Shown piece after piece: positions 44,892-53,516 of a stretch of DNA of 64,000 nucleotides. This DNA is from DATAOG01 sp963757395. Its GTDB lineage: Bacteria > Pseudomonadota > Alphaproteobacteria > Geminicoccales > Geminicoccaceae. The DNA lies in contig CAVWRK010000010.1 in assembly GCA_963757395.1 (NCBI GenBank), forward strand, positions 558,001-622,000, read 5' to 3'. The notes under the pieces are model-generated. The model searched no databases. It had not been told where the DNA came from and saw only the letters and a list, made by a program, of their open reading frames with translations. Made by a program: the position numbers and the translations under genes. Numbering within the stretch: position 1 is the stretch's first letter; every line of letters starts with the position of its first letter.

Positions 44892-45845
44892 ATGATCCGC
44901 TGGACCCACAGAGTCAAGTTCCTGTTCCTGCTGCCCGCGGTGGTGTGGGTGCTGGCGTTCACCATCTTTCCGCTCGGCTATTCCCTGTTCCTCGCTTTTC
45001 ACCACGTCGACCGGCAGGTGGTGATCACGGGTCGCGAGGAGGTGCCGGTGCTTGGGCCTGACGGCCAGCCGGTGCTCAAAAAGGACGGCACGCCGCGCAC
45101 CCGGATGAACGTGGTCCGCGAGCTGCAGACCACCTTCACTTGGAGCGGGCTCACCAACTTCGCCCGCGCCTTCGGCGACGAAGAGGTGCAAAGCGCGGTC
45201 CGGGTGACCGCGATCTTCGTGGTCGCCGCGGTCACGGTCGAGCTCGGGCTGGGCTTAGCACTCGCCTGGCTATTCAACCGCCAGATCTATGGCCGGCCGG
45301 TGCTCCGATCGGTCATGATCCTGCCGATCTTTGCGACCCCGATCGCGGTCGGCTATCTGTTCTTCACGATCTTCTACGAGATCGGCGGGCCGCTCGAGTT
45401 CACCGGTATCCCCTGGCTCTCGAACCCGAGATGGGCGCTGGTCTCGGTGATCCTGGTCGACATCTGGCAATGGACGCCGTTCTGTTTTCTCGTGTTTCTC
45501 GCAGCCTTGCAGGGCATCCCGGATGAGCTACTGGAATTGGCGGCGCTCGAGACCAACTCGCAAGTTGACCTCTGGCGCTACGTGATCCTGCCGATCCTCC
45601 AGCCGGTGATCATCATCGTGCTGCTGCTGCGCCTCGCCGAGGCGATGAAGCTGTTTGACATCATCGCGACGCTGACCAAGGGCGGCCCTGGCATCGCCAC
45701 CCAGTCCTACAGCTACCTGGCGTTCACCCGCGGCTTCAAGCTCAATGACTTCGGTTACGCGTCGGCGATGGCTTTCATGCTGCTGATCGTGGTGATGGTG
45801 GTCGTCACCCTGTTCTTCCGGAGGCTCCGGCAGACCTATGAATGA
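44892..45845 (+). CDS. Sugar ABC importer permease (MalF/UgpA type)
   Basis: 317 residues, about six membrane helices, starting FLFLLPAVVWVLAFTIFPLG. Between the first two helices there is an extra periplasmic loop of about 45 residues (VVITGREEVPVLGPDGQPVL) not seen in short members. The coupling EAA motif is ELLELAALETNSQVDLWRYV, followed by ILPILQPVIIIVLLLRLAEA. It pairs with the next permease; its stop overlaps that start by 8 bp. Confidence 0.9.
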   Translation: MIRWTHRVKFLFLLPAVVWVLAFTIFPLGYSLFLAFHHVDRQVVITGREEVPVLGPDGQPVLKKDGTPRTRMNVVRELQTTFTWSGLTNFARAFGDEEVQSAVRVTAIFVVAAVTVELGLGLALAWLFNRQIYGRPVLRSVMILPIFATPIAVGYLFFTIFYEIGGPLEFTGIPWLSNPRWALVSVILVDIWQWTPFCFLVFLAALQGIPDELLELAALETNSQVDLWRYVILPILQPVIIIVLLLRLAEAMKLFDIIATLTKGGPGIATQSYSYLAFTRGFKLNDFGYASAMAFMLLIVVMVVVTLFFRRLRQTYE

Positions 45846-46746
45846 CGCCGCCCAGGTCGCAACCGGTGCCCGGCGCCCCGCCGCCGCCGGCGCCCGCTCG
45901 CACCGTAAGCCGCACTCGCTCGCCGACGCGCTCTGGTCGCTGGTCGCGCTGGTGATCGCGCTCATCTTCTTCTTTCCAATCTACTGGGCGGTCTCGAACT
46001 CGCTGCGGCGCCCGGCCGAGACCTTCACGGTCGCGGGCCTCGGCATCCCGTTCGTCGACTTCACGCCGACCTTGCAGAACTGGACCCAGCAGCTCGCGGT
46101 GCCGGAGGCCTACAACGCCTTCATCAACAGCAACATCATCGCCTTCACGGCCATGGTGCTGGCGCTGTGCCTCGGCCTGCCGGCCGCCTACGCGCTCGCC
46201 CGCTTCCGTTTTTTCCTGATTCCGAACAAGGACTTGACGGTCTGGTTCCTCTCGCAGCGCGTGCTGCCGCCGGTCGCGACCGCGGTGCCGTTCTTCATCG
46301 TGTTTTCGGCGCTCGATCTTTTGGACACGCGGATCGCGCTCGCCCTGGTCAACGCGACCTTCATCCTGCCGTTCGTGGTGGTGATCTGCCGCCAGACTTT
46401 CTATGACCTGCCGATCGAGCTCGAGGAGGCGGCGCTGGTCGATGGGGCCAGCCACTTCGACGCCTTCCTCCGGGTCGCCCTGCCACTCGCGGTGCCGGCG
46501 ATCGCGGCCGCCGCGCTGATCATGTTCGCGTTTGCCTGGAACGAGTACCTGTTCGCGGTCATCCTGACGATCAAGAATGCCGCGACCATGCCGGTGCACA
46601 TCGCGGGCGGGGTCGACACCCGCGGCGTGCAGTTCTGGTTCGTCGCCGTCCGCTCGCTGATCGCCATGATCCCCCCGGTCCTGCTCGCGCTTCTCGCCCA
46701 GCGCTACATCGTCCGCGGCCTGACCCTCGGCGCGGTCAAGGGCTAG
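45838..46746 (+). CDS. Sugar ABC importer permease (MalG/UgpE type)
   Basis: 302 residues, about six helices, beginning with a basic, Ala-rich cytoplasmic start. Visible: LIFFFPIYWAVSNSLRRPAE, ALCLGLPAAYALARFRF, the EAA motif IELEEAALVDGASHFDAFLR and a terminal LLALLAQRYIVRGLTLGAVKG (last residues G-A-V-K-G). No ATPase gene of the MalK type follows, so the energising subunit must be encoded elsewhere or shared with another importer. Confidence 0.9.
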   Translation: MNDAAQVATGARRPAAAGARSHRKPHSLADALWSLVALVIALIFFFPIYWAVSNSLRRPAETFTVAGLGIPFVDFTPTLQNWTQQLAVPEAYNAFINSNIIAFTAMVLALCLGLPAAYALARFRFFLIPNKDLTVWFLSQRVLPPVATAVPFFIVFSALDLLDTRIALALVNATFILPFVVVICRQTFYDLPIELEEAALVDGASHFDAFLRVALPLAVPAIAAAALIMFAFAWNEYLFAVILTIKNAATMPVHIAGGVDTRGVQFWFVAVRSLIAMIPPVLLALLAQRYIVRGLTLGAVKG

Positions 46747-46902
46747 CGCGATCCCCTCGTTCGCGCCGCGCGATCGAGTTACCCCGCAGCTCACCAGCGG
46801 CTTGCTCATACGCGAAGCCGGGAGTAGGGAAAGGGATAGGCCCCTGAACGATCCGGTGGGGTCTCGGGCAGCCGCAAACCAAACCAGGTCAGGGGGACAA
46901 CC

Positions 46903-47868
46903 GTGCAACTGAGTCGCGACGAGTTGCTTAAGGCCTATCGGCAGATGCGCACCATCCGCGCCTTCGAGGACGCGGTGCACGAGGAGTTCTCGGCCGGCAA
47001 CATCCCGGGCTTCGTCCATCTCTATGCCGGCGAGGAGGCTTCGGGCGTGGGCTTTTGCCTGCACCTGAACGATCAGGACCGGATCGCCTCGACGCATCGC
47101 GGGCACGGTCACTGCATCGCCAAGGGCTGCGACGTCAAGGGCATGATGAAGGAGATCTTCGGCCGCAAGGACGGCCTGTGCGGCGGCAAGGGCGGCTCGA
47201 TGCACATCGCCGATCTGTCCAAGGGCATGCTCGGCGCCAACGGCATCGTCGGCGGCGGCCCGCCCTTGATCTGCGGCGCCGCGCTGACCGCCAAGACGCT
47301 CAAGACCGGCGGCGTCGCGATCGCCTTCGTCGGCGACGGTGGCTCTAATCAGGGCACCACGGCCGAGAGCATGAACCTCGCCAAGGCCTGGAACCTGCCG
47401 GCGATCTTTGTCTTCGAGGACAACGGCTACGCCGAATCGACCGCCAGCGCCTGGTCGGTCTCGGGCGATCTGGTCGAGCGCGGCAAGGCCTACGGGATCC
47501 CGTCGCGGCGGGTCGACGGCCACGACTTCTTCGAGGTCTGGGAGGCCGCCCGCGAGGCGATCGAGCGCGCCCGCGCCGGCGACGGCCCGAGCGTCATCCA
47601 CGTCAAGCTCGCCCGCTACTACGGTCATTTCGAGGGCGATGCCATGACCTACCGGCAGGTCGGCGAGATCGAGAAGATCAAGGCCGAGAAGGACTGCCTG
47701 ATGATGTTCCGCCAGCGCGTCACCGAGGCCGGGCTGCTCGAGGGCGGCCAGCTCGACACGATCGACCGCGAGATCAAGAGCCTGATCGAGCAGACCGTGA
47801 CCGAGGCCAAGGCGGCGAAGCCGCCGACCGAGGCCGATCTGATGACCGACGTCTACGCCTCGTATTGA
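46903..47868 (+). CDS. acoA: Acetoin dehydrogenase-type E1 alpha subunit
   Basis: 321 residues, thiamine-diphosphate E1 alpha: THRGHGHCIAKGCDVKGMMK, GGSMHIADLSKGMLGANGIV, the TPP/Mg motif VAIAFVGDGGSNQGTTAESM and FVFEDNGYAESTA. It decarboxylates a 2-oxoacid or cleaves acetoin together with the beta subunit. GTG start at 46903 behind CAGGGGGACAACC. First gene of acoA-acoB-acoC; the upstream 155 bp should contain the promoter. E. coli-like pdhA is not alpha/beta type, and generic 2-oxoacid dehydrogenases are the main alternative. Confidence 0.85.
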   Translation: MQLSRDELLKAYRQMRTIRAFEDAVHEEFSAGNIPGFVHLYAGEEASGVGFCLHLNDQDRIASTHRGHGHCIAKGCDVKGMMKEIFGRKDGLCGGKGGSMHIADLSKGMLGANGIVGGGPPLICGAALTAKTLKTGGVAIAFVGDGGSNQGTTAESMNLAKAWNLPAIFVFEDNGYAESTASAWSVSGDLVERGKAYGIPSRRVDGHDFFEVWEAAREAIERARAGDGPSVIHVKLARYYGHFEGDAMTYRQVGEIEKIKAEKDCLMMFRQRVTEAGLLEGGQLDTIDREIKSLIEQTVTEAKAAKPPTEADLMTDVYASY

Positions 47869-47880
47869 GGGGGAGCAGCC

Positions 47881-48888
47881 ATGTCCAAGAAATCGTACCG
47901 GCAGGCGATCCAGGAGGCGCTCCGCCAGGAGATGGAGCGCGACCCGCGGGTGATCCTCATGGGCGAGGACGTCGCCGGCGGCATGGGCGCGCCGGGCGAG
48001 GACGACGCCTGGGGCGGGCCGCTCGGCGTCACCAAGGGCCTGGAGCCGATCTTCGGGCGCGAGCGGGTGCTCGACACGCCGATCACCGAGAGCGCCTTCA
48101 TCGGCGCCGCGGCGGGTGCCGCCGCGACCGGCCTGCGGCCGGTGGCCGAGCTGATGTTCGTCGACTTCTTCGGGGTCTGCTTCGACCAGATCTACAACCA
48201 GGCGGCCAAGTTCCGCTACATGTTCGGCGGCAAGGCCACGACCCCTCTGGTCGTACGCACGATGTATGGGGCCGGTTTTCGCGCGGCCTCGCAGCACAGC
48301 CAGTGCCTCTATCCGGTATTCACCCACATCCCGGGCCTCAAGGTCGTGCTGCCGAGTTCGCCCTACGAGGCCAAGGGCCTTTTGATCCAGTCGATCCGGG
48401 ACGACGACCCGGTGATCTTCTTCGAGCACAAGGCGATGTACGACGAGGAGGAGGAGGTCCCGGACGAGCCCTACACGATCCCGTTCGGCGAGGCGAATCT
48501 CACCCGCGAGGGCGACGACGTCACGATCGTGGCCTTCGGCCGCATGGTCGGTTTTTCCAACCAAGTGGCCGACAAGCTCGAGAAGGAGGGCATCAGCTGC
48601 ACGGTCGTCGATCCGCGCACGACCTCGCCCTTGGATACCGAGACCATCCTCGAGTGCGTCAGGGAGACCGGGCGTCTGGTCGTGGTCGACGAGGCGCATC
48701 CGCGCTGCAACATGGCGACCGACATTTCGGCGCTGGTGGCGCAGCACGCGTTCAAGGCGCTCAAGGGTCCGATCCAGATGGTGACGGCACCCCACTCGCC
48801 GGTGCCGTTCTCGCCGCAGCTCGAGGACCTCTACATCCCGAGCCTGGACAAGATCGAGGCGGCGGTGCGCAGGACCATGGCCAGCTGA
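47881..48888 (+). CDS. acoB: Acetoin dehydrogenase-type E1 beta subunit
   Basis: 335 residues beginning MSKKSYRQAIQEALRQEMER. Visible E1 beta parts: RVILMGEDVAGGMGAPGEDD, VLDTPITESAFIGAAAGAAA, AAKFRYMFGGKATTPLVVRT, HSQCLYPVFTHIPGLKVVLP and the C-terminal domain with RLVVVDEAHPRCNMATDISA. Forms the alpha2beta2 E1 with AcoA. 12 bp after acoA with a GGGGGAG ribosome site. Confidence 0.88.
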   Translation: MSKKSYRQAIQEALRQEMERDPRVILMGEDVAGGMGAPGEDDAWGGPLGVTKGLEPIFGRERVLDTPITESAFIGAAAGAAATGLRPVAELMFVDFFGVCFDQIYNQAAKFRYMFGGKATTPLVVRTMYGAGFRAASQHSQCLYPVFTHIPGLKVVLPSSPYEAKGLLIQSIRDDDPVIFFEHKAMYDEEEEVPDEPYTIPFGEANLTREGDDVTIVAFGRMVGFSNQVADKLEKEGISCTVVDPRTTSPLDTETILECVRETGRLVVVDEAHPRCNMATDISALVAQHAFKALKGPIQMVTAPHSPVPFSPQLEDLYIPSLDKIEAAVRRTMAS

Positions 48889-48915
48889 TGGGTTGAGCAA
48901 GCCAAGGATGATCCA

Positions 48916-50046
48916 ATGACCGATGCGATCAAGCAGATCGTCATGCCCAAATGGGGCTTGGCGATGCAGGAGGGCATGGTCGCCAAATGGCTGGTCGAGG
49001 AGGGCGCCGACATCGGGAGCGGCCAAGAAATTCTCGACATCGAGACCTCGAAGATCGCCAACGTCTTCGAGAGCCCGGTCGCGGGCCCGTTGCGCCGGCG
49101 GCTGGTGGCTGAGGGTGATACGGTGCCGGTCGGCGCGTTGCTGGGCGTGGTCGCGGATGCCTCGGTCTCGGATGCCGATCTCGACGCCTACGTGGCCAAA
49201 TTCCAGGAAGAGTTCGCCGCCTATGCAGCCGAGGCGGGCGCGACCGCCCCCGAGCCTGAGACGATCGAGGCGGGTGGGCGCCGCTTGCGCTACCTGGCGC
49301 TGGGCGATGGCGAGGGCGCGCCGATCGTCTTCCTCCATGGCTTTGGCGGCGATCTCAATAACTGGCAGTTCAATCAAGAGGCGCTGGCCGAGAGCCACGC
49401 CACCTACGCGATCGATCTGCCGGGACATGGTGGCTCGAGCAAGGACCTGGGTGCCGGCCACGTCCATATCGGCGCGTTCGCGGCCGCCGTGGTCGATTTT
49501 CTCGACGCCAAGGGGATCACACGCGCGCATCTGGTCGGTCATTCGCTGGGCGGGGCGATCGCCCTCAATCTGGCGCTGAACCACGCCGAGCGGGTCGCCT
49601 CGGCAACCCTGATCTGCTCGGCCGGCCTTGGGCCCGAGATCAACATGGCCTACATCGATGGCTTCATGCAGGCCAAGCGGCGCAAGCAACTGCAGCCGGT
49701 GCTCGAGATGCTGGTCGCGGACCCAGCGATGATCTCGCGCGAGATGATCGAGGATGTGCTCAAGTTCAGGCGCCTGGACGGGGTCGAGGCGGCGCTCAAC
49801 CGGATCATCGACGACACCTTCGCGGGTGGCCAGCAGGCGCTCGAGTTCGAGCCGCGGCTCGGCGAGCTGACCCTGCCGGTGCAGGTGATCTGGGGGCGCC
49901 AGGACCAGATCATCCCGTCGAGCCATGCCGAGGGCCTGCCCGTGACCATCCCGGTGCACGTCTTCGACGATGCCGGCCACATGGTGCACATGGAGAAGGC
50001 GCCCGAGGTCAGCCAGCTGATCAAGGCGTTGGTCGCCGGCTGCTGA
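48916..50046 (+). CDS. acoC: Acetoin dehydrogenase E2 (AcoC): lipoyl domain fused to alpha/beta hydrolase
   Basis: 376 residues: a lipoyl domain (1-80) with IVMPKWGLAMQEGMVAKWLV and the lipoylated lysine in LDIETSKIANVFESP, then an alpha/beta hydrolase domain (about 115-376) with VFLHGFGGDLNNW, the nucleophile elbow LVGHSLGGAIALNLALNHAE and the His loop VFDDAGHMVHMEKAPE. This fusion replaces the classic acyltransferase core and marks the AcoC type. It should receive the acetyl unit from E1 and pass it to CoA. No E3 (dihydrolipoyl dehydrogenase) gene follows. Located 27 bp after acoB. Confidence 0.9.
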   Translation: MTDAIKQIVMPKWGLAMQEGMVAKWLVEEGADIGSGQEILDIETSKIANVFESPVAGPLRRRLVAEGDTVPVGALLGVVADASVSDADLDAYVAKFQEEFAAYAAEAGATAPEPETIEAGGRRLRYLALGDGEGAPIVFLHGFGGDLNNWQFNQEALAESHATYAIDLPGHGGSSKDLGAGHVHIGAFAAAVVDFLDAKGITRAHLVGHSLGGAIALNLALNHAERVASATLICSAGLGPEINMAYIDGFMQAKRRKQLQPVLEMLVADPAMISREMIEDVLKFRRLDGVEAALNRIIDDTFAGGQQALEFEPRLGELTLPVQVIWGRQDQIIPSSHAEGLPVTIPVHVFDDAGHMVHMEKAPEVSQLIKALVAGC

Positions 50047-50166
50047 ATCCGACGGGCACGGCCCGCTGCCGCAGGACTTCATCGGCGCCAGCTCTTGAGA
50101 CGTGGCGATTTCGCTCCAGCATCAGGTAGACGAAGCCAGAGCGCGCTCGAACCTGGAGAGAGAGCC

Positions 50167-50640
50167 ATGAGCAAGAGCGTGAGGCCGATTCCCGAGGGCT
50201 ACCACAGCGTGACACCGTATCTGATCGTGAGCGATGCGGCCGGCGCGATCGCGTTCTACAAGCAGGCGTTCGGCGCCACCGAGGTGATGCGTATGCCGGC
50301 GCCGGGCGGGCGGGTCGGCCACGCCGAGCTCAAGATCGGCGATTCGCGGATGATGCTGGCGGACGAGTTCCCGGAGATGGAGGCGCGGGGGCCGAAGGCG
50401 TTCGGCGGCTCGCCGGTCAGCCTGCATCTCTACGTCGAGGACGTGGATGCCGTGACCAAGCGCGCGCTCGCGACCGGCGCGAGGGAGGTCCGGCCGGTCA
50501 AGGACCAGTTCTACGGTGACCGCATGGGCAGCATCGAGGACCCCTTCGGCCATATCTGGCACATCTCGACCCACAAGGAGGACGTGCCGGTCGACGAGCT
50601 GAAGCGCCGCGCCGAAAAGGCGATGGGGCCGGGCGGCTGA
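50167..50640 (+). CDS. VOC family (glyoxalase/bleomycin resistance-like) protein
   Basis: 157 residues, VOC fold of the PhnB-like group: YHSVTPYLIVSDAAGAIAFY, KQAFGATEVMRMPAPGGRVG, HAELKIGDSRMMLADEFPEM and GDRMGSIEDPFGHIWHIST. The two halves give one metal site expected to use His and Glu. Substrate unknown. ATG 50167 with GGAGAGAGAG upstream. Convergent with the aldehyde dehydrogenase gene. Confidence 0.85.
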   Translation: MSKSVRPIPEGYHSVTPYLIVSDAAGAIAFYKQAFGATEVMRMPAPGGRVGHAELKIGDSRMMLADEFPEMEARGPKAFGGSPVSLHLYVEDVDAVTKRALATGAREVRPVKDQFYGDRMGSIEDPFGHIWHISTHKEDVPVDELKRRAEKAMGPGG

Positions 50641-50648
50641 GATGCCCG

Positions 50649-52040
50649 CTACAGCGACGTCCGCAGGTGGAAGGACTTGGGCCGGGTCAGGACCTCGTAC
50701 TGGAGGCGTGACAGAGAGCAGCCGCGGCCGGAGTCCTTGACCCCAGTCCAAGCGAGCGCCGGGTCGAGGTAGTCGCAGCGGTTCATGAACCAGGTGCCGG
50801 TCTCGACCTGGTCGCCGATCCGGATCGCCGCCTCTTGGTCGGACGTCCAGATCGCGGCGGTCAGGCCATAGCGGCTGTCGTTCATCAGGCGCACCGCCTC
50901 GTCGTCGTCGCGGACTCTCATCACGCCGACCGCGGGGCCGAAGGTCTCCTCGGTCATGATCCGCATCGAATGGTCGACCCCGGTCAGGGCCTGTGGCGCC
51001 ATGTAGGCGGAGCCCGGCGCATCTTTGGCGAACGCCTTGGGGTCCAGGTGCGCCTTCGCACCTGCAGCAATCGCATCTCTGATCTGGCCGCGCACGAAAT
51101 CGGCCGCGGCCGGCCGGACGAGGGGACCGAGCGTGGTCAGGGGATCGGTCGGATCGTCGAGCTTGTAGCCACGGGCGAACTCGACCAGACCCTCGACGAA
51201 GCGATCGTAGACGTCCTCGTGGACGTAGATCCGCTCGATCGCGCAGCAGGACTGACCGCTGTTGAAGAAGGCGCCGTCGGCCAGGTTCTCGATCGCATGC
51301 GCGAGGTTGGCATCGGGGCGGACATAGGCCGGGTCCTTGCCGCCGAGCTCGAGACCGCTACCGAGGAAGCCATGTGATGCGGCCTCCTGGACGCTGTGGC
51401 CGCCTTTGACCGAGCCGGTGAAGCTCACGAAGTCCACCGCCCCGCTCGCGATGATCCGGCTGGTCGCGGCGTGGCTCAGGTTCAGGTGCTGGAACACGCC
51501 CGCGGGCAGGCCGGCGGCGGCGAAGGCCTTGGCGAAGCGCTCGGCCGTGAGCGGGGTCTGGGCGGACGGCTTGAGGAGGACGGCGTTGCCCGCCATGAGC
51601 GCCGGGATGACCCCGTTGACCGCGGTCAGATAGGGGTAGTTCCAGGGCGCGATGACGAACACGACCCCGAGCGGCGTGCGCCGGATGAAGCGCGTGAAGC
51701 CCGCCTTCTCGCCGACCTCGACGTCGGCCAGCATCTGCGGCGCGACCTCGATCATGTAGCGGGCGCGCTCCTCGAAGCCGCCGACCTCGCCGGGCGTGTA
51801 GCGGATCGGCCGGCCCATCTGCCAGGTGATCTCGGTCGCGATCTCGGCCTTGTCGGCGACCAGGGCGTCGACCGCGCGGGTCAGCAGCGCCGCCCGCTCG
51901 GCGATCGGAACGTTGCGCCACGCCGCCTGGGCCCGCCGAGCCCGCGCGAGCCCTCCCTCGATCTCGGCATCCCCGGCCAGCGCCCGTTCGACATAGACCT
52001 CGCCGTTCACCGGAGATATCACGCGAATGCGATCGTTCAT
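50649..52040 (-). CDS. NAD(P)-dependent aldehyde dehydrogenase
   Basis: 463 residues of the aldehyde dehydrogenase superfamily: cofactor site FVIAPWNYPYLTAVNGVIPA, VLLKPSAQTPLTAERFAKAF, general base Glu in GSGLELGGKDPAYVRPDANL, and catalytic Cys in GQSCCAIERIYVHEDVYD. The C-terminal WTGVKDSGRGCSLSRLQYEV is like succinate-semialdehyde and related dehydrogenases. Substrate unknown. ATG at 52040. The RND remnant lies just upstream. Confidence 0.9.
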   Translation of the reverse strand: MNDRIRVISPVNGEVYVERALAGDAEIEGGLARARRAQAAWRNVPIAERAALLTRAVDALVADKAEIATEITWQMGRPIRYTPGEVGGFEERARYMIEVAPQMLADVEVGEKAGFTRFIRRTPLGVVFVIAPWNYPYLTAVNGVIPALMAGNAVLLKPSAQTPLTAERFAKAFAAAGLPAGVFQHLNLSHAATSRIIASGAVDFVSFTGSVKGGHSVQEAASHGFLGSGLELGGKDPAYVRPDANLAHAIENLADGAFFNSGQSCCAIERIYVHEDVYDRFVEGLVEFARGYKLDDPTDPLTTLGPLVRPAAADFVRGQIRDAIAAGAKAHLDPKAFAKDAPGSAYMAPQALTGVDHSMRIMTEETFGPAVGVMRVRDDDEAVRLMNDSRYGLTAAIWTSDQEAAIRIGDQVETGTWFMNRCDYLDPALAWTGVKDSGRGCSLSRLQYEVLTRPKSFHLRTSL

Positions 52041-52085
52041 CTCTTTCTTCCAAGCGGCAAAAGGGCCACGCCCTCAGCCTGGACA

Positions 52086-52640
52086 TCAACGCCCTGCGGC
52101 GATGCTCCAACGGGAAGCGGAAGCGATGATACGGAGCCTCGGCCCGTCTGACAAACCGATTGCCGAGGCTCGGCCTGCGCGCCGGCCAATCCGGTCGACG
52201 AGGCCGGCGAGCGCGGGCAGGAGGACGAGGGCGTCGACCAGGTTGGCCAGAAAGGGCGAAGGCCAGGAGCGGGCCCATGTCGGCCTCGAACCGGAGTCGC
52301 CGACAATTCCCAGGAGCCGACCCCGAGCGCGAGCGTCACTCCGGTCAGCAGCACCAGCCGGCCGGTCACGCAGAGGCCTGGCGCCAGGCTTCGGCGAGCT
52401 CCGGGCCCAGCCGCCGGCGGCTCTCGATGCGGGCGTAGCGATAGATGCCATGGTCGACCCCGATCCCGACCGCGAGCGCGGCCACGGGCAAGCTCGTGAC
52501 CGTGAGGCCGATGCCCAAAAGCGCCATCGGCGCATCGATCAGGACCCAGGTGGAGCGGCAGCACGATGCCTCCCCGGGCGGGCGACCGCTTGCCTTCGCC
52601 CAGCCGGCTTCGCCGACGGCATTTGTGGATCATCGACCCG
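52086..52640 (-). pseudogene. C-terminal remnant of an RND/MMPL-type transporter, truncated and frameshifted
   Basis: Joined frames: VLIDAPMALLGIGLTVTSLP and VAALAVGIGVDHGIYRYARI followed by ESRRRLGPELAEAWRQ, then TGRLVLLTGVTLALGVGSWE and, in another frame, FLANLVDALVLLPALAGLVD. The GVDHGIYRYARI and VLLTGVTLALG stretches are typical of the last third of RND-family exporters. The first two thirds are absent; upstream of about 52640 the sequence switches to phage genes. The prophage boundary therefore probably lies in this gene. At least three indels are also present. Confidence 0.65.
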
Positions 52641-52669
52641 CAGCGCGGTCTGCGGCGGCGGGGACCGGC

Positions 52670-53077
52670 TCACTCGGGGGTCGGCAACTGGTAGAACAGG
52701 AACGAGCCGAAGGTCGCGACCGGCAGCAGGTCGTGGGCCCAGGCCGGATCGCCCTCGAGGCGATGGAACCCGGTCGCGCCCAGCGTCGGGTCGGTCAGGC
52801 TGCCGCGCAGCGCCCGCCGGGCGATACGCCGGCAGAGCGGTAGCTTGCTGCCGAGCGCGCTCGCGGTGGCGGCGTCGCGGAAGCCGGTGGGCAGGGGCTC
52901 GCGCAAGGCAAGCTCGAGGTCGCGCCGAGGTTGGCGGGCGCGATTGACGATCGCCGCCGCCAGCGCCTCCAGGACCCGCACGCTTTGATCGGCCCCGAGC
53001 GTGAGCAGGGTCAGCGCGAGCCGTTCGACGCTGCTCGGGTGCTCCCGGTCCCCGACCTCGAGGGGCTCAGGCCGCAT
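52670..53077 (-). CDS. Putative phage cell-wall hydrolase (SleB-like)
   Basis: 135 residues. Parts that recall SleB-type hydrolases: TLLTLGADQSVRVLEALAAA, IVNRARQPRRDL and LGATGFHRLEGDPAWAHDLL, with a final FGSFLFYQLP. The family cleaves peptidoglycan and is common as a lysis gene in alphaproteobacterial phages. The start could be ATG 53077 or GTG 53083; both overlap the end of the holin-like gene. Last gene of the phage module. Confidence 0.55.
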   Translation of the reverse strand: MRPEPLEVGDREHPSSVERLALTLLTLGADQSVRVLEALAAAIVNRARQPRRDLELALREPLPTGFRDAATASALGSKLPLCRRIARRALRGSLTDPTLGATGFHRLEGDPAWAHDLLPVATFGSFLFYQLPTPE

Positions 53078-53447
53078 CGGCGTCACCTTTGGGCTCGGGG
53101 CATTCGAGCTCTCCATCGAGCCGCCACGATCGGCGCTGGGCCGCGCGGTGCTCCGTCTGGAAGGCGTAGGTGAGACGTGCCTCGAGCCGCAGCAGATGGT
53201 CGGTGAGGCGCTTCTCGACGTCCTTGAGATCGGCAAGGGTGGCGTAGAGCCGCGCGACCTCGAGCTTGGATTGCGCCAGATTCTCGAGCACGACGTTCAG
53301 ATTGGCCTGAATCTCGCGATACACCTTGAGCAGCGAGCGCTCGGCCTCGCGCCGGCCCTGCTGCATCATCCAGAACAGGCAGCCGAACGCCGGAACCTCG
53401 ATCGCAGTGATCCACCACATCCAGCTGATCGTCCATTCCTGGTTCAT
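53067..53447 (-). CDS. Phage holin/Rz-like small membrane protein
   Basis: 126 residues: a membrane segment near the start (WTISWMWWITAIEVPAFGCL), then a long coiled-coil-like part (VLENLAQSKLEVARLYATLA). ATG 53447 with GGAGG. Located between terminase and the hydrolase-like gene, which suggests a lysis role (holin or spanin-like); no sequence family is recognised. Confidence 0.6.
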   Translation of the reverse strand: MNQEWTISWMWWITAIEVPAFGCLFWMMQQGRREAERSLLKVYREIQANLNVVLENLAQSKLEVARLYATLADLKDVEKRLTDHLLRLEARLTYAFQTEHRAAQRRSWRLDGELECPEPKGDADAA

Positions 53448-53516
53448 GAGCTTTCCTCCCAAAGGCAGGGTCAGCAGCTGAAACCGGGCGCCCGCTCGAT
53501 CCGAGCGCCACCAAGA

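Noticed and set aside
45805..50082. 1425-codon open frame on the minus strand across the second importer permease and acoABC
   Set aside because: Antisense shadow of well-identified plus-strand genes in GC-rich DNA; the translation is rich in Arg, Asp, His and Gln with no family resemblance.
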